From: Gavia stellata
Lineage: Eukaryota > Chordata > Aves > Gaviiformes > Gaviidae
Assembly (NCBI RefSeq): GCF_030936135.1
Contig: NC_082619.1
Location: forward strand, 2,359,208-2,423,207
Direction: 5' to 3'
Length of the DNA stretch: 64,000 nucleotides
The notes under the pieces were generated by a model. The model was given only the letters and a program-made list of their open reading frames with translations. It was not told the origin of the DNA and did no database searches. Each line of letters opens with the position of its first letter. The first letter of the stretch is position 1. Shown in pieces: positions 11,540 to 21,560 of the stretch. The position numbers and the translations under genes are program-made.

Positions 11540-12842
11540 GGGAAGTGTTGGGTCAAGAAAGCTGTGTAAGGTTGCTGTGCAGGGAAACATACCTGGCATC
11601 ATTCTTGCTTACAGCTTGAGTGGCAAGTGTGTCCAGGAGAGCTTGTCTTGGTGTTCAGAAACATTTTGCTAGTTTCACTTCGTGTACGCAAAACATTAGT
11701 TTTGCAATCATCTAATTGCACGAGCCTTTTCCTTCAAAGTTGCCAGAGGATTTCAGAGTGTTTCACAAGCAACATAAAAGTTTCTCCAGTGGAGATTAGA
11801 CTGGTAAAACAACTTCATGAGAATTGAAACCCGTTCGAAGTGTGGGTATTAGATAACAACTCAATGGAAGACAACTATATCTTAAATCTCTAGGATGACT
11901 CATGTTATGGAGAAGCATCCAAGTCTTGCAACCAATTCAGAGCAGTTGCAGATGAAAACTGCATAGGTGCAGTAAACACATATATCCAGAGAGGAGAAAA
12001 ACATCCTGCTCTCATGGGGCAAATCACATCACTTTGAAAGTATGTTGTCAGTGCCCTTCAAACAATGAACAGGATCTGATGTCTACAGTATTAATCTGAT
12101 TTATGCAAACATTGTTGAGTGGTACAAAACACTACTAAGTCCTTCTCAGGTGTCATCATCTGCTTAGCACCTCTCTTCAAAGGGATATGAGCATGAAGGA
12201 AAGTCTGTATTATTGGAATTGAATTTCTAAAATTCATCTCCAAAAGGGACAGAATGCCATACATCTGTCACACAGATAATCAGACTCAGTTATGACCTGA
12301 CCTGTTTTCTCTGTTCTCATACCTGCTAAGACAAAAGTTATATTAGAAGGGATCAATTTAAGTCTCAAATGAACTGAGAGGTCATCCTTCTTCCATGGCT
12401 TTAAGTAAGAAAAATAAAATGTGCACTCAGTGATGTGGGGTCATCGTCAAATGCCCCAAATCCCACCTAATTGCCAAGGTCTAGTGTTTCCTATTAGCTG
12501 GTTCTAATAAGTCTTTCCAGTTAAGGTGTTAGTGGGGCTTGACTGACAAGGCGCAGGGTGACTGGTGAATCGCAACCACCTCTGCACACAAAACAAATGA
12601 CAGAATCACACACAGGTTACAAACAATACAGCTTAGAAAGCAGGAAGAATGTTTTTCGTGTGATGCTATATTTGGCTTTAATGTGTGAGAGGTCTTTTTA
12701 CTTGAAGGATATCCTTGTAGCACTGCTAGCAGACAGGCCTCCTGTTTTTCGGAAGGCATAGTCTGCAGATTCTCTCCACCTCTGTTGCTTTTCCTGCATC
12801 CTTCTTGTTCCTTCTCTGAGTGTTGGACACAAGCAAACAAAA
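11540..12842. other. Spacer between CRYAB and CFAP68
   Basis: This is AT-richer DNA between the convergent 3' ends of CRYAB (plus) and the decayed CFAP68 (minus). I see no exon, RNA gene or clear repeat. A minus-strand frame runs on from CFAP68 exon 4 to 12529, but it has no resemblance to the CFAP68 tail. Confidence 0.4.
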
Positions 12843-12959
12843 TGCTGCCATATGGAGGCCTGTAGTCTATTGCACAGCAGGACTGAGCAGTTGGGTTGAA
12901 CGGAGGAGGATCCAGCTCAGGGTAGTGGCCCGGAAACCAGTGAGGTTCTCATTCAAATC
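12843..12959 (-). pseudogene. CFAP68: CFAP68 last-exon remnant
   Basis: After the acceptor ttcttttag, the frame continuing a phase-1 codon reads F-E-stop-EPHWFPGHYPELDPP. The stop is TGA at 12951-12949, in place of an arginine codon. Similarity fades after DPP, and the frame does not terminate where the human protein ends, so the left edge is approximate. Confidence 0.75.
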
Positions 12960-13906
12960 CTAAAAGAATAAACACAAAAAAACTTGAGGAAGTAAGTACA
13001 AAATAGTAAGAATATATTCAGAAACTGCAACTGAGGGAAATGGTTTCTATAGAGCAGAGTTTTGTTAGGCTCAAACTCAGGAGCAAGAAAGGGGCATTTT
13101 GAGTGAAAGCTGCTTGGGGATAAATGTGATGAGGTTAGCTAGACAAGAACACTTGAAATGCAAAAACCACTCCCTGAATGACTTGAAATACCTGTTCTGT
13201 GGTGGCACAGGAGCACAACTCAACAATAAGAAAACGACAGAAAACAATTCTGTCATCTCTAAGCGTAAATGTCATTCAGAAGCTCCTCTTCAGCTACACT
13301 ACAGATTCAACAGACTATGTTTCAGTTCTGTGTGTGTATTTTTTATTCTCTGATGCTTTCCCTTGTTGTAATCTGGAGTATGTTGTTTGAAAGCAGTAAG
13401 TATACTGAAAAGAAAAACTCAGTTTTAGCGTGGCTAAAAAGAAGCAAAAAACTTTAACATTTCGTATCTTACAGGAAGACCAAAGTATCTGCAATTGCAC
13501 TACTACTTTCAATTCAGTCTAACATAAGATCACAAAGCTTCAGTGATGACTTTTGATTCACCATCCGAACAGCAAAGGAAAGAACTGGACTGGGGCCACT
13601 GTTACAAAGATTGAGTTTAAAGAAAAAAGCATTCCTCACATCTTTACTCCTGTAGTGGGACTGTTGTAGGGCACTCATCAGAGAAAAGGATGCCGACTGT
13701 TGTCTTTCTCCATTTTTAAAAAACAGTAGAAAAGACTAGGAGCAGGGCTGCAGAAAGGGAACCTACTCATGGGAGGCTTACCGCTGATGTATTCGTAGCT
13801 GGGGATGAAAATGATAATGCCCTGTGTGCATGACAAACTAAGTGACCAGTGATCATCTCAACTGAGATTTGCTATATCCGCAATAAGCAAAAGTACAAGA
13901 ACATAC

Positions 13907-14123
13907 CTGGGAGGGAACTGGGTTAGGCTGCACAATTCTCTGGATATTGTATTGCTCTTCATTCCAGTTCCCCTTAATGGTTTTAACTGAGTCATCATTT
14001 TCATTGGTGGTGCACCTCCAGCCATGCTAGGAAAACTTACAAGTGTTGTCCCAGTCCATCCACAGTTCCCCACGGCCAGTAGCATCCAGGGAGGGAGTTG
14101 TGCAAACAGATCTTGGACATGAT
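13907..14123 (-). pseudogene. CFAP68: CFAP68 internal-exon remnant
   Basis: This is a 217-bp exon between a tctattgccag acceptor and a CAG|GTATGT donor. It carries the conserved core of the family, interrupted by TAG at 14029-14027 where human has glutamine. Flanking residues also differ (F to S, Y to H), which suggests relaxed selection. Confidence 0.8.
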
Positions 14124-14669
14124 CTGGCAATAGAAACCAACAACTCCCTAGGATCAGCTTGGATCTCAACAGCGGGTAACATGACACGGAATGCTGTCCC
14201 TTCCATCCCCCTGGTGACTGGAGAGGGACCTCCTATACTTTCACATGTGACAGAGCGCATCAGAAAAGAACTGTGTTCCTTCTTGATGCCAAAAAGCATT
14301 TTTTTTCTTTTCTGTTTTTTTCTTTTTTGGAGGGGGTGCAAGAGGTGGTGTGGTAAGTATCTATTTTCCTAAACAGTGATACTGCATTTCTCAGCCTCAC
14401 TTTACTGAATACCTCTCAGAGTACCTTACCCACCCTTTGAAACAGACAAAGTGATTCACCCCAGGCCACAGGGACCTAGGGCCTGAACCAGGGCCAGACC
14501 TCACAAACCGCCGGCTGTAGGTCTCTGCTGGAGCTTGCCTTTGCCAATTTTAAGCCTTCCACCGTTGTTACCCATGTGACTCCTGAAACACTGTCCTCAC
14601 CCTGTGCAGCAGCTGAGGACACACAAATAGAACAGGCGACAGTAAAGCATCCCTGTTCTCTCTCAAGCC

Positions 14670-15430
14670 GTAACTTGCGGTGCTGGGACTGCCGCGGCCC
14701 GCCAGGGGCGCCGGCAGCCGTTTGGGCCCTGCGCAGGGGGTCCGGGAGGGGACCGAGCACCGGGGAGGCCCGCAGAGGCCCAGGCCGCGCCCGCGGGGAG
14801 AAGCCGCTTCGGCAGCGGGCCCAGGGGAGGCGCGGAGGCCCGTGGCCGCCGCAAGGCGCAGCTCCCCGCCCCGCAGCCGGCCGCCCGGGACCTCGCAGGG
14901 GACGGGGGCGGCGCGGCCTGACGCCACCAAGAGGCGATGAGCGCACCGGCGGCCCCTCGGCCGGCAGAAACGTCATGAGGGAGCGCCGGCGGCCCGCGAG
15001 CGCCGGCCTCGGGGCGGGCTGCGGCGATGGAGCCGGTGCGCCGCCTCCTGCTGCTCGGGGAGGGCAACTTCTCCTTCGCGGCCTCGCTCTGCGGGGCCGC
15101 GGGCACCCACGTCGTGGCCACTTGCTACGAGAGCGAAGAGGAGGTGTCCGGGCGGGGGCGAGCCGCGGAGAGCATCCGGCGGCTGCGGGAGAGAGGTGGC
15201 TCGGCGCCGGCGGGGCTCGGCCGGCCGGTGGGGAGGGAGGGCGGCGGGGGGGCCCGCGGGCAAAGCGAGGTAGGAGGCCGGGGCGGGGGGAGGAGCGGCG
15301 TCGGCAGTGCTCGGCCCTTAGCGGTAACCGCTCTCGCAGCGGTCGAAGCGAGGCTCCGGAGCGGCCTGTCTGCCTCCAGTCAGCGGCCTGCAGCCGCCGT
15401 GCCTCCGCAGGAGCTGTCCGGTCGCTTTAT
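14670..15430. promoter_or_regulatory. CpG-island bidirectional promoter (FDXACB1 / CFAP68)
   Basis: This is a dense GC- and CpG-rich block surrounding the FDXACB1 start codon at 15027. FDXACB1 reads right and CFAP68 reads left, as in mammals, so the island would serve both. Long open frames on both strands here are a by-product of GC content. I could not place a CFAP68 first exon. Confidence 0.65.
15027..15195 (+). CDS. FDXACB1: FDXACB1 coding exon 1
   Basis: It runs from the ATG to a GTGGCT donor, 56 codons plus one base. It carries the LLGEGNFSFA motif and lies inside the CpG island. Confidence 0.93.
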
Positions 15431-18400
15431 AGCCTTTCACCGCTCCAGGCATCTCAGAAGCCCGCTTTTGCCAGGAGGAATTGGAAGTGCCCAGGAGGCT
15501 GAGTCAAATACCCTCAAATCTAGTCAGACTGAACTAGTACTGACACAAGTGGCCAGCTAGCAGAAGTCTCTGCAAGAAAGCAAAGGGAGCTTAGGCTTTC
15601 TGGTTTCCCTAAGGCACACGAGTGGGAAGGTGCCTGGCAACTGCTGCTCTGATACGCTTAAAAATGGACTAGAGGACTCTAATTGCGACCTTTCTTTAAA
15701 ATTTTCTGTAACAATAACCATCAGAGTCTTGTTTTTCGTTTACTTTTGAAGGAGCTGAAGTTGTGTTTTCTGTGGACTGCACCAAGCTGAAGGACTATTT
15801 TTTACCAGAAAAGAGAGAATTTGATTGTATTTATTTCAACTTCCCTCACTGTGGGAGGAAGGCTGGGGTAGTGAAGAATAGAGAACTTCTTGCCCACTTT
15901 TTCCGTAGGTGAGTAAACCAGAAGTAGTTCTATGCTAATTGACTGCCGTGATACAGATTTCTAGCCGTGTTACAGGTGTTTTTCTGGCACTATAAAATTT
16001 CTGGGTGTGCTAGCAGGATTTTTCTTGTTGCCTGGCTTTCCTTCCAGCTCCGCAGAAGTGCTGACAGAGGAGGGAGAGGTCCATGTGGCTCTTTGCAATG
16101 GACAGGGTGGGACACCTGCTGATCAACCAAGGAGAGAGTGGCACAACAGCTGGCAAATAGTGGCTGTGGCAGCAGGAGCTGGATTTATCTTGAGTAACGT
16201 TCATCCTTTTAAAGCAGAGACTATCCATGGATATAAGTGTACAGGCTACAGGTAACCATCGTTTGCAAAACTGAAAAGTTGATATTCGTGCTCTTACAAT
16301 GCCTAGCACTAGTATGTTCTTCTAGTATCTCGTTTGTTGGAGAGAGGAACTCCCTTTAATTTTCCTTAAAACAGCTACAGTTCTTTTTCACCTCTAAGCC
16401 TAATAGCCAAGGTAAACATGCAAGCTTCTTGCCAAAGTACCCTCTAAAAAATAAGATCCAGTCTTAGGATTTTAAAGGTTGAAATGGTCCATTTCAGAAC
16501 AAATGTCAATCTCGGCCTAAAGACAGCAGGACTGCAGTATCTGTATCTGCTTAGCAGACAATCACAGAATCACAGCATGGTTGATGTTGGCAGGGACCTC
16601 CAGCAATCATCTCGTCTTACCCCACAGCTCAGAGCAGAGCCAGCTAAAGCAAGTTGCTCAGAGCCACATTCAGTCTCCAGGGATAGAGACTGTACAACCT
16701 TTCTGTGCAACTTGTTCCAATGTTGGACGACCTGCCCAGTAAAAATACGGTATTGTTGCATTTTTGTCACCTTATAACAAGACCTGGGATTCAACAAGAG
16801 GTGTTAGTGTTACACAATTGTCTGTGTAATGCTGACTTGTGACACATTAAATATAGGAAATGATCAATGACTTTGCTCTGCTTGTGTGTATTGTCAGGAG
16901 TCAAGATAAATCTTTCTGCGTAGAGGGTGCTTTAAACCACATTTTCACACGAAGCACACCACTTCCGTATTTCAAACCTATGATCTGCGAGATAGAACTG
17001 GAAAGCCAAAAAGTTTCTTTTCAAGTACCACAAGTACTTGTGGATAAAATTAATAGGTAAGTTTTATGATTAGTTTCTGTTTGGCAATAACATACACTCC
17101 TGCTCTCAGTGGGAATGACCAGCACAGGTGTCGGATAAAATAGAATTGCTTCACTTTCCCTCCTTTCCCCTTTACAGAATTTCCTGTTCCAATTATTCTT
17201 CAAGTCTGCTTCATGTGGGCTTGTGGTTATCGCCTTCTTAAAAACAAGTCTATAGAACAAAAAGAAACTTTATGGTTGAGACCAAGCTGCTGTATACTTG
17301 AACACACAAATAAATATGAAAACTTTAATCTGTTTTACTGTACTGTGGAAGAAATTCAGGAGCTGACTTGGTGTCTGCTAATACCACAACACTAAGGCTA
17401 GCTAGAATAAGAAATGCTAACCTCTTAGGCGAACTGCTGTGTACTTTGGAGACTATCCAGGGCTAGCATAATTTGATTCATTTCTGTAGTTTGGTAATGC
17501 CTGTGCTGAGTGGAAATGGTGATGCTGACCGTTAAGTCCCATTCTTTTTTACCAGCGAAAGTGCAGTTAATTCTTGATTGCAACCTGGAGACAAACACCA
17601 CTGTCCTGAAAACACGTTAGCCATTGCAACACCTTTGATGAAAGACTTGGCTTGTTCAGGTAGTTACTAGAAACTGCTTTGATATCTGAGATAGTTTTGG
17701 GTAAACTGCTGCACTCCAGTTATGATCACAAGAAGACATTTCAAGGAAATCTGTTTAGCGGTGTCTGTAATTTGCACTTTTGTTTTTCACAGGGGTTTCC
17801 TAGAACTAAATTCAAGTCATCCAGTACGGACAGTAAAAGAGAAGCTCACTGCAGAGCTCAGCCAAGCCTTTCCATTACAAAACATTGACTACTGCCTTTC
17901 TCTGCTCCACCAAGGTCACCTCAATGATGTTTGTCACCCAAATATCTTTTGGATCATTCTGAGACCAGAAGAGACTCCAAGCACTGAAGAAATGTCTAAT
18001 GGACTGGCAAATGCAGTTTTATTTTCCCATGTTGATTTTTCCAGGGACACAGATAAAAATGGCTGGGTGAATGTACAAGAGGGATGCCACATTTCAAAAC
18101 GGTGTTATCTTAGACCTTCCCTTCTACCTTATGCTGAGGCAATAATACAAAGAGGAGACTTTCTCCCGGGGACACTTCATGTTCTTTCTGGCCCAGTTTT
18201 CAGAAAGTGTCTTATCACTCCTTACTCCATGCCTGTTTTTCATGAGATGTTTTTTGTATGTGCAGTTAACAGGGGTACAGAGAACAGCTGTATCCAGATG
18301 TTGGTGAATAACATTAAAACCAGCATACATTCTCTTCACCAGACTGTTTCCGGCTTTAAACTGAATATCAATCTGCAGGAAGCAACAAGCTTTAAAACAA

Positions 18401-18981
18401 CTGAGCTAAATGAGTTTACTGCTTTTGAATCTCAGCTTAGTAAAATTCAGTACTTCATCTGTATGGAGATAGTTAGTTCAGGCTCCTGTGAGAAGGACAC
18501 CTGTGTGGGGACTATAAGGACAGCTCATTATGAACTAGTAAGCAGTGAGCTGGTTGTTGTCTCTGCTTCATTGAATCTTGACCTCCTAGCCATGCTGATC
18601 TGTGGAATATCTGACTGGCGAATGCTCTGGACATCAGACACACGGTTCCTCCGTCAATTTCCTAGAGGACAGTTACGGCTTTTCAAGAGTTTTTCTCTCT
18701 ATCCACCTTCCTATGTGCACGATGTCAGCTTTTGGGTTCCCGATGGGGAACAATTTGATGAAGTTGCTTTTCACACAATTGCTAGGCAGGTGTCAGGTGA
18801 AATGGTCGTATCCATCCAGTTAATGGACAGTTTCCAGCAGTCAGAGACCGGACGGAAGAGCCTCTGCTACAGGCTGACCTTTCAGTCCTGTGACAAGGCA
18901 CTGAGTCGCCGGGAGGTGGCAGAGATGCAGCTGCTCTTTCGGAAGGAAATAAACCAACGCTTGCGTGTAACTCTTCGGTAG
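15027..18981 (+). CDS. FDXACB1: FDXACB1, ferredoxin-fold anticodon-binding domain protein 1
   Basis: Five coding exons, 15027-15195, 15752-15908, 16048-16251, 16898-17056 and 17793-18981, with matching phases (1,2,2,2), give 625 residues; human has 624. Residues 1 to about 200 form a DUF2431-type Rossmann methyltransferase-like domain with the glycine-rich motif LLGEGNFSFA (residues 9-18), FDCIYFNFPHCGRKAG and GGTPADQPRREWHNSW. The yeast relative BMT5 is an rRNA uridine methyltransferase, but the vertebrate activity is unproven to my knowledge. The C-terminal 99 residues (527-625) are an FDX-ACB domain (SLYPPSYVHDVSFW, CYRLTFQSCDKALSRREV). The segment just before it, GISDWRMLWTSDTRFLRQF, resembles the matching part of mitochondrial phenylalanyl-tRNA synthetase FARS2. 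The start opens the glycine-rich motif directly and no upstream in-frame ATG fits. Function remains inferred. Confidence 0.96.
15752..15908 (+). CDS. FDXACB1: FDXACB1 coding exon 2
   Basis: It follows acttttgaag and ends before GTGAGT. It encodes AEVVFSVDCTKLKDYF and FNFPHCGRKAGVVKNREL of the Rossmann-like domain. Confidence 0.95.
16048..16251 (+). CDS. FDXACB1: FDXACB1 coding exon 3
   Basis: It follows ttccttccag and ends before GTAACC. It encodes LTEEGEVHVALCNGQGGTPA through HGYKCTGYR. Confidence 0.95.
16560..16765 (-). repeat. CR1 LINE 3'-end fragment (antisense)
   Basis: The fragment opens with atcacagaatcacagcatgg, followed by tgttggcagggacctccagc, tcagagcagagccagctaaa and acctgcccagtaaaaat. 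This is the reverse complement of the well-known avian CR1 3' end. It sits in FDXACB1 intron 3. The 5' truncation and the moderate divergence from the consensus I remember are typical of CR1 copies. The right edge is approximate. Confidence 0.9.
16898..17056 (+). CDS. FDXACB1: FDXACB1 coding exon 4
   Basis: It follows tattgtcag and ends before GTAAGT. It encodes SQDKSFCVEGALNHIFTRS and the linker to VDKINR. Confidence 0.95.
17793..18981 (+). CDS. FDXACB1: FDXACB1 coding exon 5 (terminal)
   Basis: It follows tttttcacag and ends at TAG. This 1189-bp exon encodes residues 230-625, including the PheRS-like block HVLSGPVFRKC, GISDWRMLW and the FDX-ACB domain. Confidence 0.97.
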
Positions 18982-20690
18982 AGAGTTGTATGTTGTTTTC
19001 AGGTGCTGGAGCAGCGTCTGCGCTTGTTGCCCATCAGGAAAATGTGGCCTGCGTCTTGTTGGACCTGACGCTGTGTGCTATTGCAGCGCCTCTTACAAAG
19101 GCGGTGCGGACTTCCAAGTGCCTGCACAGATTCTAAATGTGGAAATTCCTGTTAATGAAGACCAAGCACCTTCCTGTTCTGCGTGTGTGTGATGAAACCT
19201 CACTTTAAAAAGTGGAGCCTTTCCTTCCTAGGGTCCTGTGAGACCAGACTTGATCTCCTTACTGATGCCAAGTCACTTTTCCTATTCTTGCTTGTGTTTG
19301 CCCAGTGCCTTGTACTGGTGGCGATTGCATCGAGTACACTGAAAGAGGGAGGATCTCACTGTTTCCAAAGGGTTGTGTACAGCGTGAGCACGGAAAACTC
19401 TCTGGGCGGGTGCTCGGTCCCTACGGGAGGACGGCGCGTGCTGGGCTGCCGGTGCCAGGGGTGCCCCCGGGGGGGCCCCAGCCGCGTGCACCAGCAGCCT
19501 GTTTTCTGAGTAGCTAATACAGGCGGTAATCACAAATGGCCATTCCATTACCAGATTCCAAAGGATACCGACTGATCCTAAAAGACGGCTGTACCACCGG
19601 TGGTGCGTTAACAGCTTCAGCAGATGTAACTGCTGACAGAGAACTCCGGTAGCAGACCGCGTTACTGGAATCTGTCGGGTGACACGGGGGAAAGGTGGCA
19701 ATAGCCGGGCGGGTACCAGTAGGTCTTTCCTGTAAGGACCGTTGAAGGCTCGGAGACCCGAGGTCGGTGCTGGCACTGTAGCGACTCGCAGGCTGCCGCC
19801 TCTGAGCCCAGCTCCAGCACCGGCTGGGACTCTGCAGGCGGCAGCGGTGGCGCCCGGGGGAGCACCGGAGCACCAATTCGGTGAGAAAAGCCGATCTGTG
19901 AGGTTTTTTCGGGGGTGCGGGGTAGGGGGTAGGTGTGGGGGGACGGCCGGGGGTCGGGTGGCGCTGCGGAGAGGTCCCTCCGGGGGCCGACCCGTGTCCC
20001 TCTGTCCTCCCGGCGGAGGGTCGGGGGCTTCTCGGGGCTGACCGCACCCTCCCGCCTTTGCAGCAGCTGCTGGTGGAGAAGAAAGAAGAGGGGTCCATCG
20101 GGTGTGGATGGAACCGCGAGGCAAGAGCGAGCGAGAGGAGGAGTGGCAGCGGGCTGAAGAAGGGGCGCGAGAAAGGCACTCCTGGGAAGGGGAACTGCCT
20201 GTCTTGGGGGCTGCGGCCACCTAAAGCATCCCTGGTCCTTTGGGGATGTTTTCTGTGCCTCTGGAGCAGGTACTTGGCTCATTGCAGTTCCCGAGATTTT
20301 TAGAAGCTGCTCCGATTCTGCGTTAAGATGACACAAGTCCTCAAATTTGTCTCAAGACTGCTTTTTGTACCTTGATGTTGCTGCAGCAGCTGCGGGGAGT
20401 GGAAGGGCTCTGCAGACACCCGACGTGTCCTTTGAGGCTGTGTGCACGCCGCCGGATGACTACTCGAGAGCAGGGATTTTGGGGTGGTTTCCCCTGTTCC
20501 GAATGCTTCTCTCTCAGCACCTGCACGGGGGAGGAAGCCGCTGGCCCTCAGCCTGTGGAAGATCGCGTTCCTCCTCTCTGTCCCGAAACAGCTTCTGTCC
20601 CCGCCCTTTGCCCAGTGCTGCGGGTACCCAATAAAATGCTTTCTCCAGCTGCGTGTTCTCCATTTAGCTGCTTTCCTGCCCAACTCTGCC
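18982..20690. other. GC-rich spacer between FDXACB1 and ALG9
   Basis: The left part should hold the FDXACB1 3' UTR. Stretches around 19400-20060 are strongly GC-rich and CpG-containing, ahead of the ALG9 island. Several overlapping long frames on the minus strand (up to 312 codons, 19282-20220) resemble no protein I know and are probably compositional. I see no recognisable exon or repeat. Confidence 0.45.
20630..20635 (+). terminator. FDXACB1: Candidate FDXACB1 polyadenylation signal
   Basis: This is the first AATAAA I noticed after the FDXACB1 stop, about 1.65 kb downstream and just before the ALG9 CpG island. It could equally be chance, since the context is ccaataaaa. Use is unverified. 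Confidence 0.3.
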
Positions 20691-21560
20691 CGGGCAGGGG
20701 CAGGGAAGGGAAGGGGGCATGGGCACGGGCGAGCAACCGCCGCCGCGGGGCTGCCACGGTCGCGCACGTGCGTGAAGGGGAGAGCAGCGGCCTCGCGAGA
20801 AGTGCTGCCGTCGCGGGTGCGCGAGGGACCCTTGTTCCGGGCCAGGGGTCCCGTGCAGCAGCGCCCCTGCACAGCGCCTGCCCGGGGCCGCGTGCCGTGG
20901 GCGGCGCGAGACGCGCGCTGTCCTCGGGAAGAGCGCGCTTACGGCCGCCCGCGCAGGCGGCCGGGAGGCGCGCGCCCGTGCCCACACCCGGCATGGCGGC
21001 CGGCGGCTTCGGCACCGCTCTCGTTTCGTCCGCTGGCGGCAGGGAGCGGGCGCTCGGCTTCCCGTACTCGGCATGGCCGCCAAGGGGGCCCGGCAGCGGC
21101 CGCGGGCTGGAGGTGGCGGGGAGTCGGCTCGGCCGCGGTCGGAGGCCGCGGAGGAGGCCCGCCCGGAGTAGGTGTCGGAGCGGGCGGCGGGGCCGGGCTG
21201 CAGTGGGCGCCGGGCGCGTGCCCCCTTCGCCGGGCGGCGCGCGGGCGTCTCGCGGGGGCGGGTTCTGCAGCCGTCAGTCGGGCGGGAGCGCCGCTGTCCC
21301 TCGGGGCCCCGCGGCCCCAGCGCCGGCGGGGCGGTGTCGGTGGGTTGCGAGCGCCCGCCCAGGTATTTCCTCGCTGCCGGGTTTTCACAGCTGAAGCGTA
21401 CCCGCGGCCCCGAGCGAGCCCCGCCTCGGGTGGGGGCCCCGCCTCGGGTGGGGAAACGGCTCCCCCCGGTCTCCCTTCGGTGGAGCTCCTCTCGGGCCTG
21501 CGGTGGCCAGTGCGAGGCCTGGCTCTCTGGTGCTGCGGGGAGCAGGGGCAGGTCCCGGGG
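20690..21560 (+). promoter_or_regulatory. ALG9: ALG9 CpG-island promoter
   Basis: This very GC- and CpG-rich block surrounds ALG9 exon 1 (21073-21167) and extends into intron 1. There is no TATA box, as expected for a housekeeping glycosylation gene. Long open frames on both strands in this block are compositional. Confidence 0.7.
21073..21167 (+). CDS. ALG9: ALG9 coding exon 1
   Basis: It runs from MAAKGARQRPR to a GTAGGT donor chosen by phase (2 bases of codon 32); continuing past the donor would reach a stop at once. It encodes a basic, low-complexity cytosolic tail and lies in the CpG island. Confidence 0.85.

Larger units (their letters stand above)
12843..14123 (-). pseudogene. CFAP68: CFAP68 (C11orf1) unitary pseudogene
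   Basis: Two exons can be matched to vertebrate CFAP68 on the minus strand. The first (14123-13907) reads GRGELWMDWDNTCKF, then a TAG, then HGWRCTTNEN and GNWNEEQYNIQRIVQPNPVPSQ. Human, from memory, has GHGEVWTDWNNMSKFFQYGWRCTTNEN and GNWNQERYDLRNIVQPKPLPSQ. The second (from 12959) reads RFE, then a TGA, then EPHWFPGHYPELDPP; human has RFKREPHWFPGHQPELDPP. Splice sites look usable (GTATGT donor after 13907, ttcttttag acceptor before 12959). The middle exon is not clearly alignable; a candidate lies near 13786-13831. CFAP68 is a microtubule inner protein of motile cilia and flagella. Retained introns and conserved gene order show this is not a processed copy. Two in-frame stops argue that the full protein is no longer made. 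Assembly error or recoding are less likely alternatives. Confidence 0.75.

Noticed and set aside
14027-14040. GTAAGTTTTCCTAG on the minus strand spans the CFAP68 stop and looks like a tiny GT-AG intron that would remove it.
   Set aside because: It is 14 bases long, far below any spliceable vertebrate intron. Its removal would also shift the frame, whereas the frame after the stop continues the conserved CFAP68 sequence without any removal.
14476-15502. Long frames on both strands around the FDXACB1 start (up to 308 codons).
   Set aside because: CpG-island artefacts; only 15027-15195 joins in phase to the conserved FDXACB1 exon 2.
19282-20336. Minus-strand open frames of 312, 221 and 224 codons.
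   Set aside because: All three minus frames are open over the same GC-rich block, the composition is P/R/A/S-rich, and none resembles a known protein. Base composition explains them.
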